From VAZQ01 sp963827585 (lineage in GTDB: Bacteria; Pseudomonadota; Alphaproteobacteria; Rhizobiales; Xanthobacteraceae): a stretch of 64,000 nt of DNA. Shown in pieces: positions 28,080 to 38,391 of the stretch. The notes under the pieces are model-generated. The model saw only the letters and a program-made list of their open reading frames with translations, made no database searches and was not told the DNA's origin. The stretch's first letter is position 1; every line of letters starts with the position of its first letter. A program made the position numbers and the translations under genes. The stretch lies in the NCBI GenBank assembly GCA_963827585.1, contig CAWHCK010000051.1:334748-398747 (forward strand), written 5' to 3'.

Positions 28080-28316
28080 ATGGTCCCGTTCTTCGTCCAG
28101 ATCAAATGCCAGCTCGGCCAGTCCTACGAAGTGGCGAACAAGCTGGCGGACGCCGAGCTCGCGTCCGAAATCTATTCGACCGCCGGCGACTTCGATCTGC
28201 TGGTGAAGTTCTACGTCGAGGACAAGACCGACATCGGCCATTTCGTCAACGAGAAGGTGCAGACCATCCCCGGCATCCAGGACACGCGCACCATCATTAC
28301 GTTCAAGGCATTCTGA
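28080..28316 (+). CDS. Lrp/AsnC-type ligand-binding (RAM) domain protein
   Basis: This 78-residue protein is a stand-alone RAM domain (alpha-beta sandwich), as in Lrp/AsnC regulators but without their DNA-binding helix-turn-helix. Characteristic parts are FFVQIKCQLGQSYEVANKL and the TAGDFDLLVKFYVED strand. Such small proteins form oligomers that bind amino acids and may modulate full-length Lrp proteins. The ATG at 28080 follows CGGAGG. The next gene is convergent with a repeat-rich hairpin in between. Confidence 0.88.
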   Translation: MVPFFVQIKCQLGQSYEVANKLADAELASEIYSTAGDFDLLVKFYVEDKTDIGHFVNEKVQTIPGIQDTRTIITFKAF

Positions 28317-28338
28317 TCAGGGGACAGTCATCAGTAGT

Positions 28339-28408
28339 CAGTAATCAGAAGACGAACACTCCTGGCCTTCTGATTACTGATTACTGATTACTGATTACTG
28401 ATTACTGG
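28339..28408. repeat. TGATTAC heptamer repeats with an inverted copy
   Basis: About five tandem TGATTAC units occupy 28371-28408. Upstream, CAGTAATCAGAAG (28339-28351) pairs exactly with CTTCTGATTACTG (28367-28379), forming a hairpin between the convergent RAM-domain and DMT-transporter genes. It may serve as terminator. The heptamers also encode the last residues of the DMT transporter. Confidence 0.8.
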
Positions 28409-29290
28409 TCGCAGGCCGAGCTGGCGCTCCCGCCAGATGACGAACAGGCCGGCGGCGGCGATGATGCCAGCGCCGGCGAAGACGAAGACGGTCGGCAATT
28501 CATTGAAGAAGACATATCCGAGCAGGAAGGCCCATATCATCGATGTGTAATCGAAAGGCGCCACCAGGGACGCCGGCGCGAGGCGATAGCTTTCCGTGAG
28601 CAGGATGTGAGCGATACCGCCGCACAGCCCGACGGTCACCAGGGCCACCACCTCCGGCCAGGTCGGCACGAGCCAGCCGAACGGCCAGGTGGCCAGGCCG
28701 GCGAGCGCACAGATCAGCGAGAAGTAGAACACGATCGAAGAGGTGGTCTCGGTCTGGGTGAGCCGGCGGGTCTGGATCATCGAGCCCGAGTTGAAAAACG
28801 CGCCGCCCAGCGCAAAGGCCAGGCCCAGCGTGGTGCCGGCTGCGCCCGCATGCGCGGAGAGATCGAAATGCGGGCCCAGCATCACGAGGATGCCGACGAA
28901 CCCGGCGATCACCGCCGACCAGCGATAGATGCGTACGCGCTCCTTGAGCAGGATCGCCGACAGCGCGACCGTGATCAACGGCGACACGAAAGAGATGGCG
29001 GTGGCATCGACGATGGGAAGCCGGGCCAGCGCCGCAAAATTGCAGAACATGCCGCAGATGCTGATCAGGCCGCGGCCGAGCTGCCCGAGCGGGCGCACCG
29101 TGCGCACGGCCGCCGCAAGCTCGTTCCGCCACGCATAGATCACCAGCACCGGCAGGATCGCAAACACTGAGCGGAAGAACACGATCTGTCCCACCGGATA
29201 GGTCTCACCCAGAAAGCGCACCAGCGCCGACATCACCGCGAACAGCAACGCCGACATCACCTTGAGCGAGATCGCTTTGAGGACGTTCAT
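28388..29290 (-). CDS. DMT-family (EamA) transporter
   Basis: This 300-residue membrane protein has about ten helices in two EamA halves, with VFFRSVFAILPVLVIYAW in the first and PFDYTSMIWAFLLGYVFFNE in the second. Such proteins export metabolites such as amino acids; the substrate is unknown. The ATG at 29290 lies at the start of the first helix. The C-terminal residues VISNQ are encoded by the TGATTAC repeat tract, so repeat-number change would alter the tail. Confidence 0.9.
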   Translation of the reverse strand: MNVLKAISLKVMSALLFAVMSALVRFLGETYPVGQIVFFRSVFAILPVLVIYAWRNELAAAVRTVRPLGQLGRGLISICGMFCNFAALARLPIVDATAISFVSPLITVALSAILLKERVRIYRWSAVIAGFVGILVMLGPHFDLSAHAGAAGTTLGLAFALGGAFFNSGSMIQTRRLTQTETTSSIVFYFSLICALAGLATWPFGWLVPTWPEVVALVTVGLCGGIAHILLTESYRLAPASLVAPFDYTSMIWAFLLGYVFFNELPTVFVFAGAGIIAAAGLFVIWRERQLGLRPVISNQ

Positions 29291-29532
29291 TGCCGGGCCT
29301 GCGCCGTCCGCCGGGCGGCGGCGGCCTGATCGGTGGGAATGCCAATTGACCACGCCGCCCGCGCAGGCGGAAGCCATCCTGCACGCATCGCGGCCTTACC
29401 GGCTTTGGCCTTGACGAAGGCGCGAAAAAGGCAGGGAATTATTGCCGGCGGGCGCGGGTCAATTCAGCAAAAGGGGTGCGCGAAGTTTGCGCTCGAACCG
29501 AGACCCGCGCGCAATCCAGGGAGGACCCAACG

Positions 29533-29826
29533 ATGCCCACTTATATCGTGCTTGCGAGCTTCACCGGCCAAGGAATTGCGAACGTCAAGGACACGCTCAA
29601 GCGGGCGGAAGCGGCGAAGGGGGCAGCGAAGAAGGCTGGCGCCACCATGAAGGAAATCTATTGGACGCTTGGCCAATACGACATCGTTGCCACCTTCGAG
29701 GCGCCCGACGATGAGACCATGACGGCGGTCGGGCTCAATATCGGCAAAGCGGGGAACGTGCGCACGCAGACGCTGCGCGCGTTCTCGGCTGCGGAGATGA
29801 AGAACCTTCTCGGCAAAGTGGCCTAG
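29533..29826 (+). CDS. GYD domain-containing protein
   Basis: This 97-residue protein is a full GYD domain: YIVLASFTGQGIANVKDT at the start and the namesake region WTLGQYDIVATFEAPDD in the middle. The fold is ferredoxin-like. Function is unknown; family members occur widely in rhizobia. The ATG at 29533 has an AGGGAGGA site. It is monocistronic and convergent with a cytochrome c gene. Confidence 0.92.
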   Translation: MPTYIVLASFTGQGIANVKDTLKRAEAAKGAAKKAGATMKEIYWTLGQYDIVATFEAPDDETMTAVGLNIGKAGNVRTQTLRAFSAAEMKNLLGKVA

Positions 29827-29858
29827 GCCGTCGTCTCTCCGCTGTCGTCCGTCGTCCC

Positions 29859-30770
29859 TCACGGGCGCTTCGGTCCTTCGACCGGCGGCAGCGACTTGAC
29901 ATAGACCGCGATGGCGGCGCGATCCTCGGCCGTGAGTTTCGACGTGCTGCCGACCACGGCCGTCATTGACCCACCGACCGAGTCTCCGTCGGGCATGTCT
30001 CCAGTTTCGAGGATGCGCTCGATGTCCCGCTCCGAGTAGTCGCCGATTCCTGCCTGCGTGATGTTGGGGACCCATCCGTCGCCGCCTTCGGGGTCGGGAC
30101 CGCCGGCGAAACGCTGGCTGTCGACGATGCCGCCGAGCAGATTGCGCGGACTGTGACACTCAGCGCAGTGGCCCGCGCCGTTGACGAGATAGGCCCCGCA
30201 ATTCCACTGCGCCGACTTGGACGGGTCGGGCGCGAACTGCCGGCCGTCGAGGAAAAGGAATTTCCAGCCGCCGAGCATGCGGCGGATTTTGAAATGGGTC
30301 GGCAGGTCGTGGTCGCGCACCTTGCCCTGCACCGGCGGCAATGTTTTCAAGTAGGCAAACAAGTCGCGCACATCCTCCATGCGCATGCGCTGGTAGGAGG
30401 TATAGGGAAAAACCGGATAGTAGTGGCTACCGTCGGGCGACGTGCCCTTCCACATCGCGGTGACGAAATCCGCCTCGCTCCAGCCGCCGATGCCGTCGTT
30501 GCGGTCGGGCGAGATGTTGGGAGCGAAGAAGGTGCCGAAATCCGATTTCAGTCCCAGCCCGCCGCCGAGCCTAGTTTTGTCCTCCTGATTGGGAGTCGCG
30601 TGGCATGACGCGCAGCCGCCGGCATAGAACATGGTCTTGCCGTTCTCGAGATTGGCCGTATGCGGCCCGAGTGCGCTCGCCGACACCGTTGCCGGCATGG
30701 TGATGAACCAGAATGCCGCCGCACCGATCACCGCGAGGACGACGACCAGGATCACGAGCTTGCGCAGCAT
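29859..30770 (-). CDS. Membrane-anchored dihaem cytochrome c
   Basis: This 303-residue protein has an N-terminal membrane anchor (residues 4-24) and two haem-binding motifs, CASCH near residue 53 and CAECH near residue 203. Each lies in its own class I cytochrome c domain. The arrangement is that of cytochrome subunits of membrane dehydrogenases (alcohol, gluconate or molybdo-hydroxylase types), which pass electrons to the respiratory chain in the periplasm. A cytochrome c-prime gene and a molybdopterin hydroxylase large subunit lie upstream on the same strand, and the three may be functionally linked. Confidence 0.9.
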   Translation of the reverse strand: MLRKLVILVVVLAVIGAAAFWFITMPATVSASALGPHTANLENGKTMFYAGGCASCHATPNQEDKTRLGGGLGLKSDFGTFFAPNISPDRNDGIGGWSEADFVTAMWKGTSPDGSHYYPVFPYTSYQRMRMEDVRDLFAYLKTLPPVQGKVRDHDLPTHFKIRRMLGGWKFLFLDGRQFAPDPSKSAQWNCGAYLVNGAGHCAECHSPRNLLGGIVDSQRFAGGPDPEGGDGWVPNITQAGIGDYSERDIERILETGDMPDGDSVGGSMTAVVGSTSKLTAEDRAAIAVYVKSLPPVEGPKRP

Positions 30771-30892
30771 CGGCCACCCTGCTCCGTTCTATCCGACGTT
30801 TCCGACCTGTCAGGAGCTTCGCCCTCAACCAAAGCCGAAGGGCGGCCCGTCGCGTCGAGGGCCGCCCCGCGATCATGACGAGGGCCGGGTGA

Positions 30893-31330
30893 TTATGACG
30901 GCCGTTTGCGGTAGGTCTGATGGCAGCCGCCGCAATTCTTGCGCACCTCGGTCATTTGAACCTTGAAGGATTCGAGATCCTTGGTTGCGTCGGCAGCCGA
31001 CTTGGACTCGCTGGCGAACTTGGCGAGCTTGGCATTGAAATCGGCCTTGTTTTCCCAGATCGGCGGCAGCGCCGCAGTGTCCCCTCCGGTCTTGGAGTTG
31101 TCCGGGAATAGCGCCGGCGCCTTCTCCCCTGTCTCGACGAAGACCGCGAAAATCTGTTTCGCTTGCGCGAGATCAAAGGGCCGTTTGCCTTCCAGCATGT
31201 CGGTGGCAACGCGGTTCTGGTCACCGTTCGACTTCATCAGGGCCTTGCGGGCCGCGATCGGATCAGTTTGGGCCACCAGTGCGGTGGCGCCGAACGCGAG
31301 CACTGCGACGGCAAGCACGCTGCGGATCAT
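30893..31330 (-). CDS. Cytochrome c' (class II)
   Basis: This 145-residue periplasmic protein starts with a signal peptide (residues 1-20) and carries its single haem motif CGGCH near the C-terminus, within VRKNCGGCHQTYR. That position and the four-helix pattern define class II cytochrome c-prime, which binds NO and other small gases or shuttles electrons. A GGGAGC..GAGAG site precedes the ATG at 31330. It lies upstream of the dihaem cytochrome c on the same strand with a 122-base gap. Confidence 0.9.
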   Translation of the reverse strand: MIRSVLAVAVLAFGATALVAQTDPIAARKALMKSNGDQNRVATDMLEGKRPFDLAQAKQIFAVFVETGEKAPALFPDNSKTGGDTAALPPIWENKADFNAKLAKFASESKSAADATKDLESFKVQMTEVRKNCGGCHQTYRKRPS

Positions 31331-31493
31331 CTCTCTTGCTCCCTCGATGGATTGGTCCGCGCCACCCCCGGCACGGCTTGGTAGGCATCGCGTAAACACC
31401 GCATAGATTTTGTTATTCCGGGTGACAAGAAAACTGGAAACGGCGGCCTGCGATCACGATTCCGTGAAGCCTATCCCGCCTAGGACTTGGCGC

Positions 31494-33800
31494 CTAGAGC
31501 GTATGAAGCCGCCTGCCCTCGGCAATCGCGGCCCAGAGACGCTCCGGCGTCGCCGGCATGTCCACGTGGCGGATGCGGTAAGCCCGCCACAGCGCATCGA
31601 CCACCGCGTTCATCACGGCCGGGCAGGACCCGATGGCCCCCGCCTCCCCCGCCCCTTTGACCCCCAGCGGATTGGTGCGGCAGGGCACATTGCACGTCTC
31701 GAAGGCGAGCGGGGGGACGTCGGCCGCGCGCGGGAGGGCATAGTCCATCAGCGATGCGCTGACGAGCTGGCCCGAGGAAGGATCGTAGACCGTATTCTCC
31801 ATCAATGCCTGCCCAATGCCTTGCGCCGTGCCGCCATGCACTTGGCCGGCGAGCAGCAGCGGATTGAGGGTCGCCCCGAAATCGTCCACCACCCAATAGC
31901 TCACAATGCGGGTTGCGCCGGTGTCGGGATCGATCTCGACCTCGGCGAGATGGGTGCCGTTGGGATAGGTCGCCGCCTCCGGGGTAAACGCGTCCTCGGC
32001 CACGAGTGCGCGCCGGCGCCCCTTCGGATCGCGGGCGAGATCGGCGAATGTGATGGCCCGATCGGTGCCGGCCACCCGGACCGCGCCTTCGGCGATTTCG
32101 AGATCGCTGGTGGCGGCTTCGAGCGCCTCGGCGGCAATTTCCTTGAGCGCGCCGGCAAGCTTCCTGGTCGCGCCGGCGACCGAGGCGCCGCCACAGGGGA
32201 TCGAGCTCGAGCCGCCGGTGCCCGTTCCGGTCGCAATGACGTCGGTGTCGCCCTGGATCATGCGCACACGCTCGGGCGCAAGGCCAAGCTGATCGGCGAC
32301 AATCTGGGCATAGGCGGTGGCATGACCCTGCCCCGTCGATTGCGTTCCCACCAACACGGTGACCCCACCGTCGTCATCGAGGCGAATGCGCGCGGCATCC
32401 GGACCGTTGTTCCCGCAGGCCTCGATATAGGTCGCGATGCCGATGCCGCGCAGCCGTCCGGCCTTGCGCGAATTGGCAAGCCGCCGCTCAAACCCAGCCC
32501 AGTCCGCGCTTGCCTGCGCCCGCTGCAGGTGGACCGCGAAGTCGCCGGAATCGTAGGTCTTGCCGGTTGCCGTCGTGTAGGGCATGGCCCCGATGAAATT
32601 CTTCCGCCGCAGCGCATCGGGCGCGACCCCGATGTCATGGGCAGCGACGTCCACCAGGCGTTCGATCACATAGGCCGCCTCGGGACGGCCGGCGCCGCGA
32701 TAGGCGTCGACCGGTATCGTATTGGTGAAGGCACCGCGTATGCGCACGTGGCAGACCGGAATGTCGTATACGCCAGGCGACATGCCGGCGCCGATGAACG
32801 GGATGAACGGGGCATAGCAGGAGAGATAGGCGCCCATGTCGGCGATGAGGTCGATGGCCAGCGCGAGGAACCGGCCGTCGCCATCGAGTGCGAGCTTCGC
32901 GGTGGTGATGTTATCGCGACCCTGCGCGTCGCCGAGGAAGTGCTCGCTGCGGTCGGCGATCCATTTCACCGGCCGCTCCAGGCGCCGCGCCGCCAAACCG
33001 GCAAGCGCGTATTCGCGGTAGGGAAAGAGTTTCGTGCCGAAGCCGCCACCGACATCGGGGGTCACGACCCGCATCCTTGCGGTCTCGATCTTGAATATGT
33101 CGGCGCACAGCACGTCGCGGATGGTATGGCTACCCTGGCTGCTCAGGGTGAGCGTGGTGCGCTCTCCATCGTACTCGGCCACGACCCCGCGGGTATCGAG
33201 ATAGTTGGTGACGAGTCGCTGGTTGACGAGCGTGAGCGAGACCGTGCGCGCTGCCCTGGCAAACGCGTGCGCAGTGGCCTTGGCGTCGCCGAGATGCGTC
33301 TCGAACGCCAGGTTGCCGCGCCGCGCCATCGTTGCGGGCCACACCGGCGGCGCGCCCGGCTGCAAGGCTGCGGCAGCTCCGATCACGTGGGGAAGCGCAT
33401 CCCACTCGACCGCGAGCGCTTCGGCCGCATCGCGCGCCCGGTCGACCGTGTCCGCCACCACAACAGCCACCGCATCGCCGACGTGGCGCACCTCGTTGCG
33501 CGCCAGCAGCGGATAAGGCGGAACGACGAGTTCGCTCTCGGGTATCGCGCCTTGGCACGGCAGGTCGCCAAGCTCGGCGGTATCCTCGCCCGTGAGCACC
33601 AGCGCCACCCCCGGCATTCCCTTGGCTTTCGCCACATCGGTGATGCGAAAGCGTGCATGCGCATGGGGCGAGCGCAGCACCACCGCGTGCAGCGCGCCAG
33701 CAGGGGCATGGTCGGCGACATAGCGGCCGGCGCCGCGGACGAACGCGTCGTCCTCTTTGCGCGCCAAAGCCTGTCCGAAACCGAATTTTGTCGGCGGCAT
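31494..33800 (-). CDS. Xanthine dehydrogenase-family molybdopterin-binding large subunit
   Basis: This 768-residue protein is a complete Mo-hydroxylase large subunit (Ald_Xan_dh_C plus MoCoBD domains). It starts with FGQALARKEDDAFVRGAGRY, holds DVGGGFGTK and AYRGAGRPEA, and ends with the GVKGAGEAGAIGSCP block bearing the catalytic Glu. The CO-dehydrogenase-specific active-site loop (AYRCSFR type) is replaced by AYRGAGR, so it is not a form I CO dehydrogenase. The FAD and [2Fe-2S] subunits normally encoded beside it are absent. It would hydroxylate an aldehyde or N-heterocycle. An RND efflux gene lies 10 bases upstream. Confidence 0.92.
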   Translation of the reverse strand: MPPTKFGFGQALARKEDDAFVRGAGRYVADHAPAGALHAVVLRSPHAHARFRITDVAKAKGMPGVALVLTGEDTAELGDLPCQGAIPESELVVPPYPLLARNEVRHVGDAVAVVVADTVDRARDAAEALAVEWDALPHVIGAAAALQPGAPPVWPATMARRGNLAFETHLGDAKATAHAFARAARTVSLTLVNQRLVTNYLDTRGVVAEYDGERTTLTLSSQGSHTIRDVLCADIFKIETARMRVVTPDVGGGFGTKLFPYREYALAGLAARRLERPVKWIADRSEHFLGDAQGRDNITTAKLALDGDGRFLALAIDLIADMGAYLSCYAPFIPFIGAGMSPGVYDIPVCHVRIRGAFTNTIPVDAYRGAGRPEAAYVIERLVDVAAHDIGVAPDALRRKNFIGAMPYTTATGKTYDSGDFAVHLQRAQASADWAGFERRLANSRKAGRLRGIGIATYIEACGNNGPDAARIRLDDDGGVTVLVGTQSTGQGHATAYAQIVADQLGLAPERVRMIQGDTDVIATGTGTGGSSSIPCGGASVAGATRKLAGALKEIAAEALEAATSDLEIAEGAVRVAGTDRAITFADLARDPKGRRRALVAEDAFTPEAATYPNGTHLAEVEIDPDTGATRIVSYWVVDDFGATLNPLLLAGQVHGGTAQGIGQALMENTVYDPSSGQLVSASLMDYALPRAADVPPLAFETCNVPCRTNPLGVKGAGEAGAIGSCPAVMNAVVDALWRAYRIRHVDMPATPERLWAAIAEGRRLHTL

Positions 33801-33810
33801 GCGGCCCGCT

Positions 33811-36800
33811 CTATTCCGCCGGCGCAGGCGGTGCCTCCGGTGACGGCCGCCGGCGGCTCGTCTTTTCCGCGATCCAGCGGCAGACCACGTAGAAGATCGG
33901 GGTAAAGATGAGCCCGAACGCGGTCACTCCGATCATGCCGGCGAACACGGCGGTCCCGAGCGTCTGGCGAAGCTCCGCTCCTGCGCCGATCGCCCAGACC
34001 AGCGGCATGACGCCGAAGATGAAGGCAAGCGACGTCATCAGGATCGGACGCAAGCGAAGCCGGGCCGCCTCGACGGCTGCCGTCCAGCGGTCGCGGCCCT
34101 GGTCCTCGAGCTGTTTGGCAAATTCCACGATCAGAATGGCGTTCTTGGCAGCGAGGCCGATCAACACGATGAATCCCACCTGGGTGAGGATGTTGTTGTC
34201 CTGCCCGCGCAGGATCACTCCGCTGATCGCGGCAACGAGACACATCGGCACGATCAGGATCACGGCCAGGGGAAGCGTCAAACTTTCGAATTGCGCAGCC
34301 AGCACGAGGAAGACGAACACCACGGCGAGCGCGAAGGCGAACAGCGCCGTGTTGCCTGCCCTGATCTGCTGGAATGCCAGCGTCGTCCACTCGTATCCGA
34401 AGCCGTCGGGCAGGGTTTCGGCAGCGATTCGCTCCAAGCTCTCGATGGCCTGCCCTTGCGAGAAGCCCGGGATCGCCGTGGCGTCGAGCTCCGCCGACGG
34501 ATAAAGATTGTAACGTGGTACGCGATACGGGCCGGCAATGTCGCGAACCGTGGTGAACGAGCCCAGCGGCACGGTCTCACCGCTCGAATTGCGCACCCGG
34601 ATTTTCAGGATATCCTCGGGATCGCGCCGATAAGGCGCGTCGGCCTGGGCAGTGACGCGAAACACGCGCCCGAGCAGGTTGAAGTCGTTGACGTAGGCCG
34701 AGCCGACATAGACCTGCAGTGCGCTGAACACGTCGGCGACGTTGATCCCGAGCATCTGCGCCTTGGTGCGATCGATGTCGAGATAGATTTGGGGCGTGGA
34801 GTTCTCGAACAAGCTGAACACTTGCGTCAGGCCCGGGGTCTGCGACGCCTTGGCCACCATCGCGCTGGTCGCCTCCAGCAACGCCTGCGAGCCGCGGCCG
34901 GCACGATCCTCCACCATCATCCGGACCCCGCCGGCATTGCCGATGCCGGCGACCGGCGGCGGCTGAATCACCAGGATCAGGGCTTCCTGAAAGCCGGCCA
35001 ACCGCTTGAACAATTCGGCGGTGATGCCGGCGGCGGACTGCTTGGGATCGCGCCCACGCTCGTCCCACGGGCTAAGCGTCAGAAAGACTGCGCCCGAGTT
35101 GGGAGCCTGCGTGAAGGTCGCGCCGTTGAATCCGACGATGTTCACCGCATGCGCGACGCCCGAGCGTCTGCAGAGAGACGTCGACCACGCGCTGCTGGAC
35201 TTCGTCGGTGCGCGACAGCGAGGCTCCTGGAGGAAGCTGGAGCACCACGATCAGATAGCCGCGGTCGACCTGCGGAATGAAGCCGGTCGGCGTCTTGCGG
35301 AACTCGTTGAGCCCGTAAGCGAGGATCCCGACGTAGAGGATCAGCATGAGGATGACGAATCGCACCGCGCGCCCGATCAGCCAGTGATAGCCGCCCGCGA
35401 GCCGTTCGAATCCCCAGTTGAAGCCGCGGAAAAAACCGTGGATCGGCCGCTGCCACCACGCGACCTGCTGGCCGGTATGACGCGGCTTGAGCAGCAATGC
35501 GCACATCGCCGGCGACAGCGTCAGCGACACGATCAGGGAAATGATCGTCGCGCCCGCGATCGTGAGGGCGAACTGACGATAGAACTGACCGGAAATGCCG
35601 GTAATGAACGCAGATGGAACGAAGACGGCGCACAGCACGAGCGCAATGGCAATCAGTGCGGCGCCAACCTCGTCCATGCTCTTGTACGCCGCGTCGCGCG
35701 GCGACAACCCGGCTTCGATGTTGCGCTCGACGTTCTCCACCACGACGATCGCATCGTCGACAACGATGCCGATCGCGAGCACCAGACCGAACAGCGAAAG
35801 ATTGTTGAGCGTAAATCCGAACATCGCCATGAAGAAGAAGGTGCCCACCAGCGAAACGGGAATGGCGACGATCGGAATGATGGCGGCACGCCAAGTCTGC
35901 AGAAACAGGATCACGACCAGAACGACGAGAATGATCGCCTCGCCGATGGTCTCGATCACCGCATTGACGGACTCCTGGATGAACTGGGTCGGATTGTAGA
36001 CGATGGCATGCTCGACACCGGCCGGAAAGCGCTTCGACAGCAAATCCATCGTGGCGATGATTCTCGTCGCCGTCGCCAGCGCGTTCGAACCGGGCCGCTG
36101 GAAGATCGCCAGGGCCACCGCCGGATCCCGGTCGAGGTAGGAGTTGGACGTATAGTCCTGGGCAGCGAGCTCGATGCGGGCCACGTCCTTGAGACGGACC
36201 ACGGCGCCGAACGCCTGTTTCACCACGATATTGGCGAATTCTTCCGGGTTGGCGAGGCGCCCGAGCGTCTGCACCGCGAACTGAAACGCGCCTTGCTGCG
36301 GCATCGGCGGCTGGTCGAGCACGCCGCCGGCAACCTGAACGTTCTGGGCTTGCAGCGCCTGGACGACGTCGCTCGCGGTCACGCCGACGGTCTGGAGCCG
36401 ATCGGGATCGGCCCAGATGCGCATCGAATAGTCGCGACTGCCGAACACGGTGATCGAGCCGACCCCGTCGACGCGGGTCAAGGTATCGGTAATCGCGAGC
36501 GTGGCGTAGTTGGAAATGAACAGGCTGTCGCGCGACTTGTCGGGCGAGTAGAGATGCACGACCATCATCAGGTCGGGTGAGCTCTTGGTCACGGTCACGC
36601 CGATATTGCGCACGTCGGCAGGAAGCCGTGGCTGTGCAATCGCCACGCGGTTCTGCACCTGCACCTGGGCGATATCGAGGTTGGTGCCGAGGTCGAAGGT
36701 GACGGAAACCGTGAAACGTCCGTCGGCCGTCGAATTCGACGACATGTAGAGCATGTTCTCGACGCCGTTGATCTGCTGTTCGAGCGGGGTGACCACGGTC

Positions 36801-36982
36801 GAGGCCACGACATCCGCGCTCGCGCCCGGATATTGGCCGGACACGTTGATGATGGGCGGCGCGATCTCCGGATACTGCGCCACCGGCAATCGCGCGAACG
36901 ACACCGCGCCCAGAATCACGAAAACGATGGACACGACGGCGGCGAAAATCGGCCGGTCGATGAAGAAATGCGAAATACGCAT
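33811..36982 (-). CDS. RND efflux pump inner-membrane transporter, HAE1/AcrB family (frameshifted)
   Basis: This large trimeric proton-driven pump would have 1,056 residues. It opens with FFIDRPIFAAVVSIVFVILG, carries the paired TM4 aspartates in GIVVDDAIVVVENVERN, and has the pore and porter domains of the HAE1 class that expels drugs, dyes and solvents. The frame shifts once near 35,160, where GGG appears to replace GG. After removal of one G the C-terminal part (NIVGFNGATFTQAPNSGAVF...) joins smoothly. The adaptor gene lies 16 bases upstream; no TolC-like outer-membrane gene is adjacent. Confidence 0.9.
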
Positions 36983-36998
36983 CGGCCCTTTCAGCCCC

Positions 36999-38201
36999 TC
37001 AATTGGTCTTGGCTTGGGGCGCGGTGGCTTGCGGCGATGGCGCCTGCTGCTCCTCCGGCGTCACCTTTTGTCCCGGCCGCACCCGCATCAGGCCGTTGAC
37101 GACGACACGATCGTCGGCCGACACCCCGTGCCGGATCACCCGCAAATCGTCGACCACCTGACCGAGCGTCACGAAACGCTGTCGGGCGACGCCGTCTTGA
37201 TCGACCACATACACGAACTTGCGAACCTGCTCGGTGCCGATGGCGGCGTCGGGGACCATCAGCGCCTCGTACGGCGCCGATCCCGGCACCTGCACGCGCG
37301 CGAACATGCCGGGCGTGAACAGACCATCGGAATTGGCGAATTGCGCGCGTCCGCGGATCGTGCCGGTCGCGCGCTCGATGACGTTGTCCAAGAAATCCAT
37401 GCGGCCGTAATGGGAGAAGTCCTGCTCGTCGATGAGCTTCACTCTGACCGCCGTGTTGCTGCGTCCGGTCACGCCCGCTCCGCCGTCCCGGGCCAGCCGC
37501 TCGTAGCGCAACAGCGACGCCTCATCGAAGGTGAACTCCATGCGGATCGGATCGGTCGAGACGATGATGGCGAGCAGCGTGGTCGAACCGCCGGTGCCGC
37601 CGGTCACGAGATTGCCGGGAGTCGCACGCCGGTCGCCGATGCGGCCGGTGACCGGAGCCTTGAGCTCGGTGTATTCCAGATCGAGCTCGGCTTGGCGCAC
37701 CATCGCCTCGTTCGCCGCTACCGCGGCCTGGGCGTTACGGAAGGCCTGCGAACGCTGATCGAAAATCTGCTCGCTGATCGTCCGGTCCCGCAGCAGCTGC
37801 TGGGCGCGCGCCAGGTCGGCCTGGGTGAAAACCACATTGGACCGCGCCAATTCCAGATTGGCGCGCGCCTGGTCGAGCGTGTTCTGGAACGGCCGCTTGT
37901 CGATGGTGAACAGCAGGTCGCCCTGCTTCACGGTCTGGCCGTCCTGGAAATGCACCTTGTCGAGGTAGCCCGACACGCGCGCGCGCACTTCGACGACATC
38001 GACTGCGACGAAGCGGCCGACATATTCGTCCTGATCGACGATGGTGCGCTTGACCGGCTTGGCGACCGTCACGGTCGGCGGCGGCGGTGCCGCCTGCTTC
38101 GGAGCCTCGCCGCAGCCCGCAAGGACCGGCGCCAGGACGATCAAAACGACAGCGGACAGGGCTCGGAGGGATGGCGGCATGGGGCTGACAGATAAAGTCA
38201 T
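36999..38201 (-). CDS. RND efflux periplasmic adaptor (membrane fusion) lipoprotein
   Basis: This ~400-residue adaptor belongs to the AcrA/MexA family. A lipobox VLAGC predicts lipid attachment in the inner membrane. The biotinyl-lipoyl half-motifs (EVRARVSGYLDKVHFQDGQ and ELKAPVTGRIGDRRATPG), the helical hairpin between them and the beta-barrel domain follow in order. It bridges the RND pump encoded directly downstream with an outer-membrane channel. The start is uncertain; ATGs at 38201 and 38180 both give good signal sequences. Confidence 0.92.
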   Translation of the reverse strand: MTLSVSPMPPSLRALSAVVLIVLAPVLAGCGEAPKQAAPPPPTVTVAKPVKRTIVDQDEYVGRFVAVDVVEVRARVSGYLDKVHFQDGQTVKQGDLLFTIDKRPFQNTLDQARANLELARSNVVFTQADLARAQQLLRDRTISEQIFDQRSQAFRNAQAAVAANEAMVRQAELDLEYTELKAPVTGRIGDRRATPGNLVTGGTGGSTTLLAIIVSTDPIRMEFTFDEASLLRYERLARDGGAGVTGRSNTAVRVKLIDEQDFSHYGRMDFLDNVIERATGTIRGRAQFANSDGLFTPGMFARVQVPGSAPYEALMVPDAAIGTEQVRKFVYVVDQDGVARQRFVTLGQVVDDLRVIRHGVSADDRVVVNGLMRVRPGQKVTPEEQQAPSPQATAPQAKTN

Positions 38202-38391
38202 GACGAATGCCGGCGATATATAGGCAGGATCGCCCCTACGGATGGCGGTCGCGCGCTTGTGAACGGCGGCGGCACTCTTCCCCGGCGGCACAGCGCACCC
38301 CATATCTGTGAACGAAGCCCAAGTCCACCAGTCACTTGCGCACGATGACCGGCCATTGCCGTCGTCGCGACCTGCGCCTCAGGTATTCTCC

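Noticed and set aside
31494..33800. Carbon-monoxide dehydrogenase large subunit (CoxL form I)
   Set aside because: The form I active-site cysteine loop is replaced by AYRGAGR and no CoxM or CoxS gene is adjacent.
31410..33905. 831-codon open frame on the plus strand across the molybdopterin hydroxylase gene
   Set aside because: The minus strand encodes a complete family-length enzyme with conserved motifs; the plus frame is histidine/arginine-rich shadow sequence.
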